This document shows, in pieces, positions 6,294 to 13,186 of a stretch of DNA of 14,036 nucleotides. Every line of letters starts with the position of its first letter. The stretch's first letter is position 1. The notes beneath the pieces are model-generated. The model was not told the origin of the DNA. It did not search any database and was given only the letters and a program-made list of their open reading frames with translations. Made by a program: the position numbers and the translations under genes. Source of the stretch: an uncultured Actinomycetes bacterium. GTDB taxonomy: Bacteria > Actinomycetota > Acidimicrobiia > Acidimicrobiales > Ilumatobacteraceae. The stretch spans positions 1 to 14,036 of the forward strand of contig CALBSD010000134.1 in the NCBI GenBank assembly GCA_937927625.1, written 5' to 3'.

Positions 6294-7357
6294 TGTGCGG
6301 CCTCTTCACGGCGCAACTTCTCGGCAATCTCTGCTTCCAAAGATGAGGTGTCCACGTTCGAAGGCAAACGGTCAAGAACGTCCTTAAAGAAACCAAACAC
6401 AACAAGGCGTTCGGCAACTTCTGGCGAGATGCCACGGCTTTCCAAATAGAAGCGCTGCTCTTGGTCAATCGAACCAACGGTGCTGGCGTGACTGCACTTC
6501 ACTTCGTTGGTTTCAATCTCAAGGTTGGGCACGCTCTCTGCCCATGCACCTGCACCCAAGGTGAGGTTGCGGTTGGTCTGGAACGCTTCCGACTTGCCGG
6601 CGTTCTTCTCAATACGAATGAGGCCGGTGTACACACTGCGTGCACTGCCACCAACGGCGCCCTTGAACAAAAGGTCGCTATAGGTACGTGGTGCTTCGTG
6701 ACGCTGCAATGTGCGGAAGTCATGCATCTGTGTGCCGCTTGCGAAGTACAACGCAAGCTGCTGCGCATTCGCACCGGATTCCACCAAGCGCACTTCAGCA
6801 CGCACTCGTGCGTAATCGCCGCCGAGAGCAATGGTGTTGAGGCGAGTGTTCGAATCGCGATGGCCCACTGTCTGCTGGTGCGCGATCATCCAGGTGCGAA
6901 GACCCAATTGGTTGACACCCACATAGTTCACGTTCGCGCTTGCAGCAGAACGAATCTCAAGTACTGGAACAACAAGTGACTTCACATTGTCATTCGAGAC
7001 AAAACGCTCAACGACAGTGACTTGGCTTTCGGGCTCGGCATCAATCACCAAACGCGGGTACACCACGACACCATCGGATTCGATGTGATGAATGATCTCG
7101 ATGACGCCGTCAATCGCAACACCCTTAGGGATGCGCAACGAGATGGTCTCGGCATTATCTGCGTTGAGTTCTGCAAACACATCAGGCGTGCCGTTCATTG
7201 CAATGCCGGCGAGTGATTCCTTCACTCGCACTGCATCAAGACCAACAGTCTCTGTGCGTGCAGTGCCTGGCGCGAACGCTGACAGATCAAGTTCGGAGAT
7301 GCGGCTATAACGCCAGATCTCTTCTTCGGTGCTGGGGAGTGTGGGGGTTGTATTCAT
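6290..7357 (-). CDS. sufD: Fe-S cluster assembly protein SufD
   Basis: The product is a 355-residue subunit of the SufBC2D scaffold. The central part is a repetitive beta-helix fold (for example the stretch around SLVVPVLEIRSAASANVNYV). The C-terminal SufB/D signature is clear: EVKCSHASTVGSIDQEQRFYLESRGI, then AERLVVFGFF. H290 in CSHAST corresponds to E. coli SufD His360, implicated in de novo cluster formation. N-terminal EEEIWRYSRI is typical of short SufD proteins. The ATG at 7357 lies 7 bases after the previous gene's stop and has only a weak AAGAAG upstream, so translation is probably coupled. The lower similarity to SufB and the length favour SufD over a second SufB. Its stop overlaps the Rieske GTG. 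Confidence 0.94.
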   Translation of the reverse strand: MNTTPTLPSTEEEIWRYSRISELDLSAFAPGTARTETVGLDAVRVKESLAGIAMNGTPDVFAELNADNAETISLRIPKGVAIDGVIEIIHHIESDGVVVYPRLVIDAEPESQVTVVERFVSNDNVKSLVVPVLEIRSAASANVNYVGVNQLGLRTWMIAHQQTVGHRDSNTRLNTIALGGDYARVRAEVRLVESGANAQQLALYFASGTQMHDFRTLQRHEAPRTYSDLLFKGAVGGSARSVYTGLIRIEKNAGKSEAFQTNRNLTLGAGAWAESVPNLEIETNEVKCSHASTVGSIDQEQRFYLESRGISPEVAERLVVFGFFKDVLDRLPSNVDTSSLEAEIAEKLRREEAAQ

Positions 7358-7364
7358 GAATCTG

Positions 7365-7700
7365 CTACTTCTTCTTGCGCCACCAACGACGCTTCTTCGA
7401 CTGTTCTGCTACGACTTCTTCAATTGTCTGTGCGCTGATGGAGTTAATGATTTCGCTTGCTGCGTCAAGAACTGCAGCTGCCGAACCATCATCTAAACCA
7501 GGCACTTCTGGCGGCGTTGGCGGTGCGATTGCACTGCCATGCACCCAGGCCACGTCCGCCAAACGGCGGGCGTACCCTCCGCATGGATCTGGGCAACGCC
7601 ACGGCGCTTCGGGAGCAAGATCGAGATTGCATTTACGCACCGCATCACCATTTGCATAGGTGCGGCTCTCGTAGTTCTTGCACTCTGTGCGCATTGGCAT
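7365..7700 (-). CDS. Hypothetical four-cysteine protein encoded between sufB and sufD
   Basis: The product is a 111-residue soluble protein that I do not recognise. The N-terminal third carries four cysteines as C7-x16-C24-x11-C36-x3-C40 (ending RCPDPCGGYARR), a pattern that could bind zinc or an Fe-S cluster. A proline-rich linker (about 59-68) leads to a short alpha-helical stretch, and the protein ends in a very basic, Trp-containing tail (KKRRWWRKKK). There is no signal peptide or membrane span. It starts at ATG 7700 (an alternative ATG at 7694 removes two residues), 21 bases after the sufB stop, and ends 7 bases before sufD, so it belongs to the suf transcript. No Shine-Dalgarno is visible. 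Codon use and reading frame look like those of its neighbours. A role as accessory factor or cluster-binding client in Suf assembly is inferred from position and cysteines only. Confidence 0.75.
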   Translation of the reverse strand: MPMRTECKNYESRTYANGDAVRKCNLDLAPEAPWRCPDPCGGYARRLADVAWVHGSAIAPPTPPEVPGLDDGSAAAVLDAASEIINSISAQTIEEVVAEQSKKRRWWRKKK

Positions 7701-7721
7701 GACGAGAACCCATTGGCTTAA

Positions 7722-9122
7722 TCAGCCGATGGAACCTTCCATCTGCAACTCAATGAGACGGCTCCACTCCACTGCGTATTCCATTGGCAAGGTGCGGGTA
7801 ACGGGCTCGATGAATCCGTTCACGACCATGCTCATGGCTGCTTCTTGAGTGAGGCCACGGCTCATGAGATAGAACAACTGCTCATCGGCAATCTTCGAAA
7901 CGGTTGCTTCGTGTCCGATCTCTGCGTCCTTCTCGCCCACTTCCATGTACGGGAATGTGCGGCTCTCGCTCTCACCGTCAAGGATGAGCGCGTCGCACTG
8001 CACGTGGCTCTTGCATCCGTAGGCACCTTCTTCAACGCGAACAAGTCCGCGATAAGCGGTGATGCCGCCGTCCTTACTAATGGACTTCGACACAATCTTT
8101 GAAGATGTCTCTGGTGCTGCGTGCACCATCTTTGCGCCAGCGTCTTGATGCTGACCTGCGCCTGCATATGCAACTGACAACACTTCACCCGTTGCCTTTG
8201 GACCAACGAGGTACACGCTTGGGTACTTCATCGTGAGCTTTGAACCGATGTTGCCATCGATCCACTCCATGTGGCCTTCTGCTTCAACGCGAGCACGCTT
8301 GGTAACCAAGTTGTACACGTTTGGCGACCAGTTCTGAATCGTTGTGTATGTCACGTGAGCCGATGGCTTCACAACAATTTCAACAACAGCAGAGTGCAAT
8401 GAGTCGCTGGTGTACACCGGCGCTGAGCAACCTTCGATGTAGTGAACCTTGGAGCCCTCATCAGCGATGATGAGTGTGCGCTCAAACTGCCCAGCGTTTT
8501 CCGAGTTAATACGGAAGTACGCCTGCAAAGGCATTTCACATTCAACGCCTGGCGGTACGTAGATGAATGATCCACCAGACCACACAGCTGTGTTGAGTGC
8601 AGAGAACTTGTTGTCTGCAGGTGGAATCACGCTGCCGAAGTACTGCTTCACAAGGTCGGGGTATTCGCGCAATGCAGTGTCCATGTCACAGAACAAAATG
8701 CCCTGTGCCTCAAGGTCTTCACGGTTGCGGTGGAACACCACTTCTGATTCGTACTGTGCGGTGACGCCAGCGAGGTACTTGCGCTCTGCCTCGGGAATAC
8801 CCAACTTCTCGTACGTGAGCTTCATCTGCTCGGGAAGGTCATCCCATTCGTCCACCTGAGCCGTTGCTGGCTTCAAGTAATAGAAGATGTCCTGGAAGTC
8901 GAGGTCGGGCATGTTGTTGCCGAACCATGGCGCCATTGGCTTGCGGTCAAAGATGCCAAGACTGCGCAGGCGATATTCGGTCATCCACTTCGGCTCGCCC
9001 TTCCACCATGAAATCTGCTCGACCACGCGGTCGGAGAGGCCTTTTTCGGGAGCGAAGGCGTATTCGACTTCGTCGCTCCATCCGAGGCTGTACTTACTGA
9101 GGTCAAGATCGAACGAAGTCAC
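7722..9122 (-). CDS. sufB: Fe-S cluster assembly scaffold protein SufB
   Basis: The product is a 466-residue core subunit of the SufBC2D scaffold, where clusters are built before transfer to apoproteins. Conserved segments include WMTEYRLRSLGIF near the N-terminus, AVWSGGSFIYVPPGVECEMP, the ETSSKIVSKSISKDGG motif, and the C-terminal HEATVSKIADEQLFYLMSRG. C376 in VQCDALIL corresponds to E. coli SufB Cys405, the proposed cluster/sulfur site. The residue matching E. coli Glu432 is glycine (IGHEA), which I believe is common in actinobacteria. There is no intein; the length is normal. The start is GTG 9122 with AAAGGA 8 bases upstream. It is the first gene of the minus-strand suf operon, and no Rrf2/SufR regulator is encoded beside it. 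The 133-base gap to divergent ychF must hold the promoter. Confidence 0.97.
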   Translation of the reverse strand: MTSFDLDLSKYSLGWSDEVEYAFAPEKGLSDRVVEQISWWKGEPKWMTEYRLRSLGIFDRKPMAPWFGNNMPDLDFQDIFYYLKPATAQVDEWDDLPEQMKLTYEKLGIPEAERKYLAGVTAQYESEVVFHRNREDLEAQGILFCDMDTALREYPDLVKQYFGSVIPPADNKFSALNTAVWSGGSFIYVPPGVECEMPLQAYFRINSENAGQFERTLIIADEGSKVHYIEGCSAPVYTSDSLHSAVVEIVVKPSAHVTYTTIQNWSPNVYNLVTKRARVEAEGHMEWIDGNIGSKLTMKYPSVYLVGPKATGEVLSVAYAGAGQHQDAGAKMVHAAPETSSKIVSKSISKDGGITAYRGLVRVEEGAYGCKSHVQCDALILDGESESRTFPYMEVGEKDAEIGHEATVSKIADEQLFYLMSRGLTQEAAMSMVVNGFIEPVTRTLPMEYAVEWSRLIELQMEGSIG

Positions 9123-9255
9123 GGGGAGTGTCCTTTTGTCGTACTAGTCCGGCGGGTGAGCCGGGGCTATTTGCACTACGGCCATAGTAACAATTACCCC
9201 CGCCATAACCCACACGGGCAAGGGAACAACCCATACAGGTAGCCTCCTACCCCTC
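9123..9255. promoter_or_regulatory. Divergent sufB/ychF intergenic region with hairpins and a short dyad
   Basis: This 133-base gap must contain promoters for both directions. CCGGC-GGGTGA-GCCGG (9149-9164) forms a strong hairpin that would lie in the suf leader about 27 bases before the sufB GTG. GTAACAATTAC (9187-9197) is an inverted repeat with arms GTAA/TTAC and overlaps TACTAT (minus strand, 9184-9189), a possible -10 for suf. On the plus side, GGTAG-CCTC-CTACC (9238-9251) forms a hairpin ending 4 bases before the ychF ATG, which has no Shine-Dalgarno. No convincing -35 element was found on either strand. Assignments are tentative. Confidence 0.4.
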
Positions 9256-10353
9256 ATGGAATGTTTCGGTCTCGTCGGTCTCCCCAATGCAGGTAAGTCC
9301 TCGCTCTACAACGCCCTCACCGGCGGTGGAGCCCTGGCTGCCCCCTATGCCTTCGCCACAAAGGACCCCAATATCGGCGTGGCCAAGGTGCCCGACAACC
9401 GCCTCCTCCAACTTTCGGAGATGTCGAAGACCAAAAGCATCGTCCATGCCGCTGTCCAGGTGGTCGACATCGGCGGTCTCGTGGAAGGCGCATCCAAGGG
9501 TGAAGGCCTCGGCAACAAGTTCCTCGCCAACATTCGCGAGGTCGACGCCATCGTGTACGTACTTCGTGCCTTCAAGGACGATGACGTTCCCGGCCCCGAT
9601 GATCCGCTGGAGCACCTTCGCGTTGTCGAGCTTGAACTTGCACTCGCCGACCTTGAAACCGTGGAGACCCGTCTCAACCGCGTGAAGAAGACTGCACGCG
9701 TTGACAAGGGCAACCAAGAAGAAGCTGGTTTGTTGCAGCGTGCGTACGACGTACTTGCTGAGGGCACACCTATTTATCGCTCCGCACTGTCTGCTGCAGA
9801 CCGCGAAGAACTTGCACCTCACTTCTTGCTCACCAACCGCCGCGTGTTGGCCGTTGTCAACGTGGGCGAAAACGAACTCGACACAATTCCTGCGATGGAA
9901 GAGCGCGTTCGCTCCGAACTCTGCCCTCCCGGTTCACGTCAGGAACATGAAATCGAAGTCCTCGGCATGAGCGTGCAGATCGAAGCAGAAGCTGCTCAGT
10001 TGTCTGACGAAGATCGTGCAGAGATGCTTGAAGCACTTGGCCTTGGCGAAGGTGCACTCACAAAGATGGTGCGCTCTGCGTATCACGTGCTTGGTTTGCG
10101 CACGTACTTCACCACTGGCGAGAAGGAAACCCGCGCTTGGACATTCCATGCAGGCGACAAAGCACCTGTTTGCGCCGGAAAGATTCACTCCGACATTCAG
10201 CGCGGTTTCATTCGCGCAGAAGTCATCCACTGGGACGAACTCATTGAGTTGGGCTCATGGAACGCCGCAAAGGACGCAGGAAAGTTGCGCTCTGAAGGTA
10301 AGGAATACGAATTCGTGGACGGCGACGTCACCGAATTCCGCTTTAACGTGTAA
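9256..10353 (+). CDS. ychF: Ribosome-associated ATPase/GTPase YchF (OLA1 family)
   Basis: The product is a 365-residue Obg-family P-loop protein, the standard YchF length. It binds ribosomes and favours ATP over GTP in characterised members; its precise role is unsettled. The G1 motif is GLPNAGKSS (8-16), G3 is DIGG (D71), and the G4 position reads NVGE (202-205), where canonical GTPases have NKxD; this replacement is the YchF hallmark. A coiled-coil insertion (about residues 115-160) and a C-terminal TGS domain follow (TYFTTGEKETRAWTF through EYEFVDGDVTEFRFNV). The ATG at 9256 places the P-loop at the normal distance from the N-terminus. No Shine-Dalgarno is visible and a small hairpin sits just upstream. 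It heads the ychF-DUF192-rsmI-HAD cluster. Confidence 0.96.
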   Translation: MECFGLVGLPNAGKSSLYNALTGGGALAAPYAFATKDPNIGVAKVPDNRLLQLSEMSKTKSIVHAAVQVVDIGGLVEGASKGEGLGNKFLANIREVDAIVYVLRAFKDDDVPGPDDPLEHLRVVELELALADLETVETRLNRVKKTARVDKGNQEEAGLLQRAYDVLAEGTPIYRSALSAADREELAPHFLLTNRRVLAVVNVGENELDTIPAMEERVRSELCPPGSRQEHEIEVLGMSVQIEAEAAQLSDEDRAEMLEALGLGEGALTKMVRSAYHVLGLRTYFTTGEKETRAWTFHAGDKAPVCAGKIHSDIQRGFIRAEVIHWDELIELGSWNAAKDAGKLRSEGKEYEFVDGDVTEFRFNV

Positions 10354-10355
10354 CC

Positions 10356-10709
10356 ATGACAGCCATGGAACCCGTTTGGCTTGTGAGTGAAGGACGGGTG
10401 CTCGCCGCAGCACAACTTGCCACTTCACGCACTGATCGTCGACGTGGACTCATTGGCGTTACGTCCGTTGAACAGCCTCTAGTTCTTCAACCGTGTTCTT
10501 GGGTGCACACCATTGGCATGAAGGTGCCTATCGATGTTGCATATGTTTCCGCCGATGGCGTTGTTCTCGATGTTGAAACAATGAAGCCATGGCGTGTTGG
10601 TCCGAACAATCGCCGAGCACGTCTTGTCGTTGAAGCAGCAGCCGGATCATTCGAGCGTTGGAACCTCTGCGCAGGAATTCCTCTGGAGGTGCGTCATGTC
10701 GAACATTGA
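10356..10709 (+). CDS. DUF192 family protein
   Basis: The product is a 117-residue protein matching the DUF192 (COG1430) pattern: RRRGLIG (28-34), then LQPCSWVHTIGMKVPIDVAY with C47, H51 and D60, then DGVVLDVETMKPWRVGP, and the end motif NLCAGIPLEV. The family has a compact beta fold and no settled biochemical role; cytoplasmic members like this one lack the signal peptide found in many exported homologues. The ATG lies 2 bases after the ychF stop, so translation is probably coupled; a second in-frame ATG at 10365 is possible. No Shine-Dalgarno is evident. Its last 14 bases overlap rsmI in another frame and hold the rsmI Shine-Dalgarno just upstream of them. Family assignment is firm; function is unknown. 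Confidence 0.88.
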   Translation: MTAMEPVWLVSEGRVLAAAQLATSRTDRRRGLIGVTSVEQPLVLQPCSWVHTIGMKVPIDVAYVSADGVVLDVETMKPWRVGPNNRRARLVVEAAAGSFERWNLCAGIPLEVRHVEH

Positions 10710-11556
10710 TGATGTCTCTTCCATCGTGCATGCCGGCCTTTGGCTTGTGGCAACACCAATCGGCAACCTCGACGACATCTCCCCTCGCGCTGTCTCCGTC
10801 TTGCGGGCAGCAAAAGTGATTTGCTGCGAAGACACTCGCCACAGCGGTTCGTTGCTCAAGCGCATCAACGCAACGCCCGAACGTCTCATCGTGACGAATG
10901 ATCACACAGAGCACGATGCCATCGAAGAAGTGTTGATGCTGCTTGCCGCAAACGAAGTTGTTGCAGTTATCAGCGATGCCGGCACACCAGCCATTAGCGA
11001 CCCCGGCGAACGATTAGTGCGCGCAGCCGTTGCTGCTGGGCATGCAGTGCACGCAACGCCCGGCCCCGTTGCTTTTGTTGTTGCGGCCACCATTAGCGGC
11101 CTGCCCACCGACCGCATTGCATTCGATGGTTTCTTGCCCCGCAGCGGAGCCGAACGCCGCGAACGCCTCACTGAAGTTGCACGCGAGCGACGCACCACGG
11201 TGTTGTACGAAGCACCACACCGTCTGGAAAAGACATTGGTCGACCTTGCTGCAACCTGCGGTGACGATCGTCTTGTTGCACTTACTCGTGAACTCACCAA
11301 GATGCACGAAGATGTGTGGCGAGGTTCATTGGCGGCAGCCGTCGAGCACTCGCGCACTGTTGCCCCGCGTGGCGAGTATGCAATTGTCATTGCACCTGCG
11401 GTGAACACCGAAGTAGAAGTAACGGATGAGGAAATTGTTCGTGAACTTGCTGCACGCACCGCAAATGGGCTCAGCAAGCGCGATGCAATTGATGAAGTGA
11501 CAGCAGCATTCGGAGTCGCACGCAAACGCGTGTATGCAATCGCGGTGGGATCATGA
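10696..11556 (+). CDS. rsmI: 16S rRNA (cytidine1402-2'-O)-methyltransferase RsmI
   Basis: The product is a 286-residue SAM-dependent methyltransferase of the tetrapyrrole-methylase fold. RsmI adds the 2'-O-methyl group to C1402 in the ribosomal decoding site. Family motifs in order are LVATPIGNLDDIS (TPIGN 20-24), CEDTRHSGSLL, the SAM-loop SDAGTP (93-98) with AISDPGERLV, and TPGPVAFVVAATISGLP. The C-terminal part (about 237-286) matches the small RsmI helical domain ending in RKRVYAIAV. ATG 10696 is chosen because GGAGG lies 6 bases upstream; the frame opens further upstream inside the DUF192 gene, but that extension has no homology. It overlaps DUF192 by 14 bases and the HAD gene by 4 (ATGA), so all are probably one transcript. 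Confidence 0.96.
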   Translation: MSNIDDVSSIVHAGLWLVATPIGNLDDISPRAVSVLRAAKVICCEDTRHSGSLLKRINATPERLIVTNDHTEHDAIEEVLMLLAANEVVAVISDAGTPAISDPGERLVRAAVAAGHAVHATPGPVAFVVAATISGLPTDRIAFDGFLPRSGAERRERLTEVARERRTTVLYEAPHRLEKTLVDLAATCGDDRLVALTRELTKMHEDVWRGSLAAAVEHSRTVAPRGEYAIVIAPAVNTEVEVTDEEIVRELAARTANGLSKRDAIDEVTAAFGVARKRVYAIAVGS

Positions 11557-12323
11557 CAAACACGCGTACTGCAGCATTCTTTGATCTTGATCGCACTCTC
11601 ATCGCGGGATCATCCGCATTTGTGTTTGCACGAGCCGCACGAGATGCCGGCTACATCCGCATTCAAGACTTCATTCCGGATGTTGTGCGCGCGCTGAAGT
11701 TCCAATTCTTTGGTTCTAGCGATGAATCCAGCCACGGCGTTCGTGACCGCATCCTGTCTCGCGTTGGTGGCATGAATCAGGCAGACCTTGTCGGTCTGAA
11801 TGATCTTGTTCTTCCAGAGCTGCTCGGACTCATTCGCCCCGAAGCACGAGCACTGCTGGAACAACACCACGCAGCAAGGCGTGAAACGTGGATCGTGTCA
11901 GCCTCACCAATTGAGTTGGTCGAACCACTTGCCATCGCACTCGGCATGACCGGCGGCATCGGCACCAAAGGTGAAGTAGATAACGGCGTGTATACCGGCC
12001 GCCTTGATGGTCCGTTCTGTTACGGCGAAGGAAAAGCCGAAGCAATCACAACACTTGCATCAGAGCGTGGCATCGACCTTGCTAACTCATGGTCGTATTC
12101 CGACTCAATGAGCGATCTTCCGATGATGGAGATTGTTGGCAATGCAGTGGCAGTTAACCCTGATGCAGAACTTGCAACATTGTCTCGTTCACGCGGATGG
12201 CCTGTTGTCATCTTCGCGCAACGTTCAAAAATGTTGATTCGCCGTTCGTCCACCATTACCGCTGCTGTTGCCGCGATGGTGTTGACGTATTCGTTAGGCC
12301 TGCGGCAAGGGCGAAAGCGCTAA
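11553..12323 (+). CDS. HAD-IB family phosphatase (SerB-like), membrane-anchored at the C-terminus
   Basis: The product is a 256-residue HAD hydrolase of subfamily IB. Catalytic elements are FFDLDRTLI (nucleophile D11, acid/base D13), S116 in IVSASPIE, K161 in GEGKAEAI, and the metal-binding SDSMSDLPM (D184, D188). The following AVAVNPDAEL is typical of this subfamily. The cap lies between motif 1 and the serine (about residues 20-95). A hydrophobic stretch near the C-terminus (about 233-248) followed by RQGRKR suggests a membrane anchor with a cytoplasmic basic tail. Related proteins act on phosphoserine, lysophospholipid-pathway or other small phosphomonoesters; the substrate here cannot be assigned. 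The ATG overlaps the rsmI stop (ATGA). The last 30 bases overlap the convergent thioesterase gene. Confidence 0.9.
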   Translation: MTNTRTAAFFDLDRTLIAGSSAFVFARAARDAGYIRIQDFIPDVVRALKFQFFGSSDESSHGVRDRILSRVGGMNQADLVGLNDLVLPELLGLIRPEARALLEQHHAARRETWIVSASPIELVEPLAIALGMTGGIGTKGEVDNGVYTGRLDGPFCYGEGKAEAITTLASERGIDLANSWSYSDSMSDLPMMEIVGNAVAVNPDAELATLSRSRGWPVVIFAQRSKMLIRRSSTITAAVAAMVLTYSLGLRQGRKR

Positions 12324-13112
12324 CTGGCGACTCATCGCCACCAAGCGACCTGTGGAGTCCCACATCTCGCCGTTCTCTTCAAAGAAACCGCCCTGCACAA
12401 CGTTGCTATAGAAGCGACATGCGATCGGACCAGGAGCTGGCACGCCGCGTACATGCACGGTGAGTTCCAAAGTTGGTGCCCATCCAATAAGTCCGTACAA
12501 ATTGAAAATAACTGGCGGGCCAGCATCGGAAGCGAGCAACAACCCCAATGTGTCCACTTCGCGTCCGTCAGCGAATGCGAAGTAAGTGCGCATCAACGGC
12601 TTGCCGGTGTGTTTTGCATCGGGAAGACCCGACATCACAAATGCATCTTCGGGAACCATGCGAGAGTCCAAACGTGAGTGAAGACCTGGTGGCATATCGG
12701 GGTTCGGCTTGCGACGCGGAATGTCTTCATATGCCGGAAAATCAGGTGGCGTGAGGTCGTTGTATTGCACACCCTCATTCGCATCAAGGTCACCGAATGA
12801 ACCAAGAACACGAATGATTTCCTTGCCACCACTTGTCAAAGAGCCGGTCATCGTGGCCACACGACGTCCAGCTTTCACCACTTGCGTTTGTGTTTGAGCG
12901 GGGCCCTCCACACCGGGCGACAAATAATGAGCCGTCAGAGTGAGGGGATGTGCGCGACCACACTCTTCACGCATTGCGTTTGCAGCCAAGGCCAACAGAT
13001 AGCCACCGTTTGCGATACCAGGCCCAATGTTCCAGCGCTCTTGAATCGGAGTGTCATACAGACCATCACCGAGAGAAGTGGCTGCGGTCGCAATATCGAA
13101 CTCAAAAGGCAT
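12294..13112 (-). CDS. Acyl-CoA thioesterase-like protein (TesB-type double hotdog)
   Basis: The product is a 272-residue protein with two hotdog halves, expected to hydrolyse acyl-CoA thioesters. The N-terminal half has RWNIGPGIANGGYLLALAAN and PLTLTAHYLSPG, typical of the first hotdog. The C-terminal half has LLLASDAGPP (D196, at the place of the TesB catalytic aspartate), then APTLELTVHVRG and WDSTGRLVAMSRQLAL. The matching Gln/Thr catalytic partners cannot be assigned with certainty, so substrate and activity are inferred. ATG 13112 (MPFEF) is preferred over GTG 13163 because homology begins there and a TACGCT box ends 6 bases upstream, as expected of a leaderless transcript; no Shine-Dalgarno is seen. 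The gene is convergent with the HAD phosphatase and shares 30 bases with its end. Confidence 0.87.
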   Translation of the reverse strand: MPFEFDIATAATSLGDGLYDTPIQERWNIGPGIANGGYLLALAANAMREECGRAHPLTLTAHYLSPGVEGPAQTQTQVVKAGRRVATMTGSLTSGGKEIIRVLGSFGDLDANEGVQYNDLTPPDFPAYEDIPRRKPNPDMPPGLHSRLDSRMVPEDAFVMSGLPDAKHTGKPLMRTYFAFADGREVDTLGLLLASDAGPPVIFNLYGLIGWAPTLELTVHVRGVPAPGPIACRFYSNVVQGGFFEENGEMWDSTGRLVAMSRQLALSPLPQA

Positions 13113-13118
13113 TAGTGA

Positions 13119-13124
13119 AGCGTA
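13119..13124 (-). promoter_or_regulatory. Probable -10 box of the thioesterase gene (leaderless)
   Basis: On the minus strand TACGCT (TANNNT pattern) is followed by 6 bases (TCACTA) and then the ATG at 13112. With no Shine-Dalgarno upstream, this spacing fits transcription starting at the start codon. No good -35 is visible. Inferred from pattern and spacing. Confidence 0.4.
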
Positions 13125-13174
13125 CGAAAGTTGCCGTATCGAAAACGAACCGACGACCAGCACCCGCCGTCCCG

Positions 13175-13180
13175 TAGCCT
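13175..13180 (+). promoter_or_regulatory. Probable -10 box of metG (leaderless)
   Basis: TAGCCT (TANNNT pattern) is followed by 6 bases (gaacga) and then the GTG start of metG at 13187. There is no Shine-Dalgarno, so a leaderless transcript is likely. It lies about 50 bases from the similar box serving the divergent thioesterase gene. Inferred from pattern and spacing. Confidence 0.4.
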
Positions 13181-13186
13181 GAACGA

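Noticed and set aside
10594..10695. N-terminal extension of RsmI
   Set aside because: It lies wholly within the DUF192 gene in another frame, has no RsmI homology, and ATG 10696 has a strong GGAGG.
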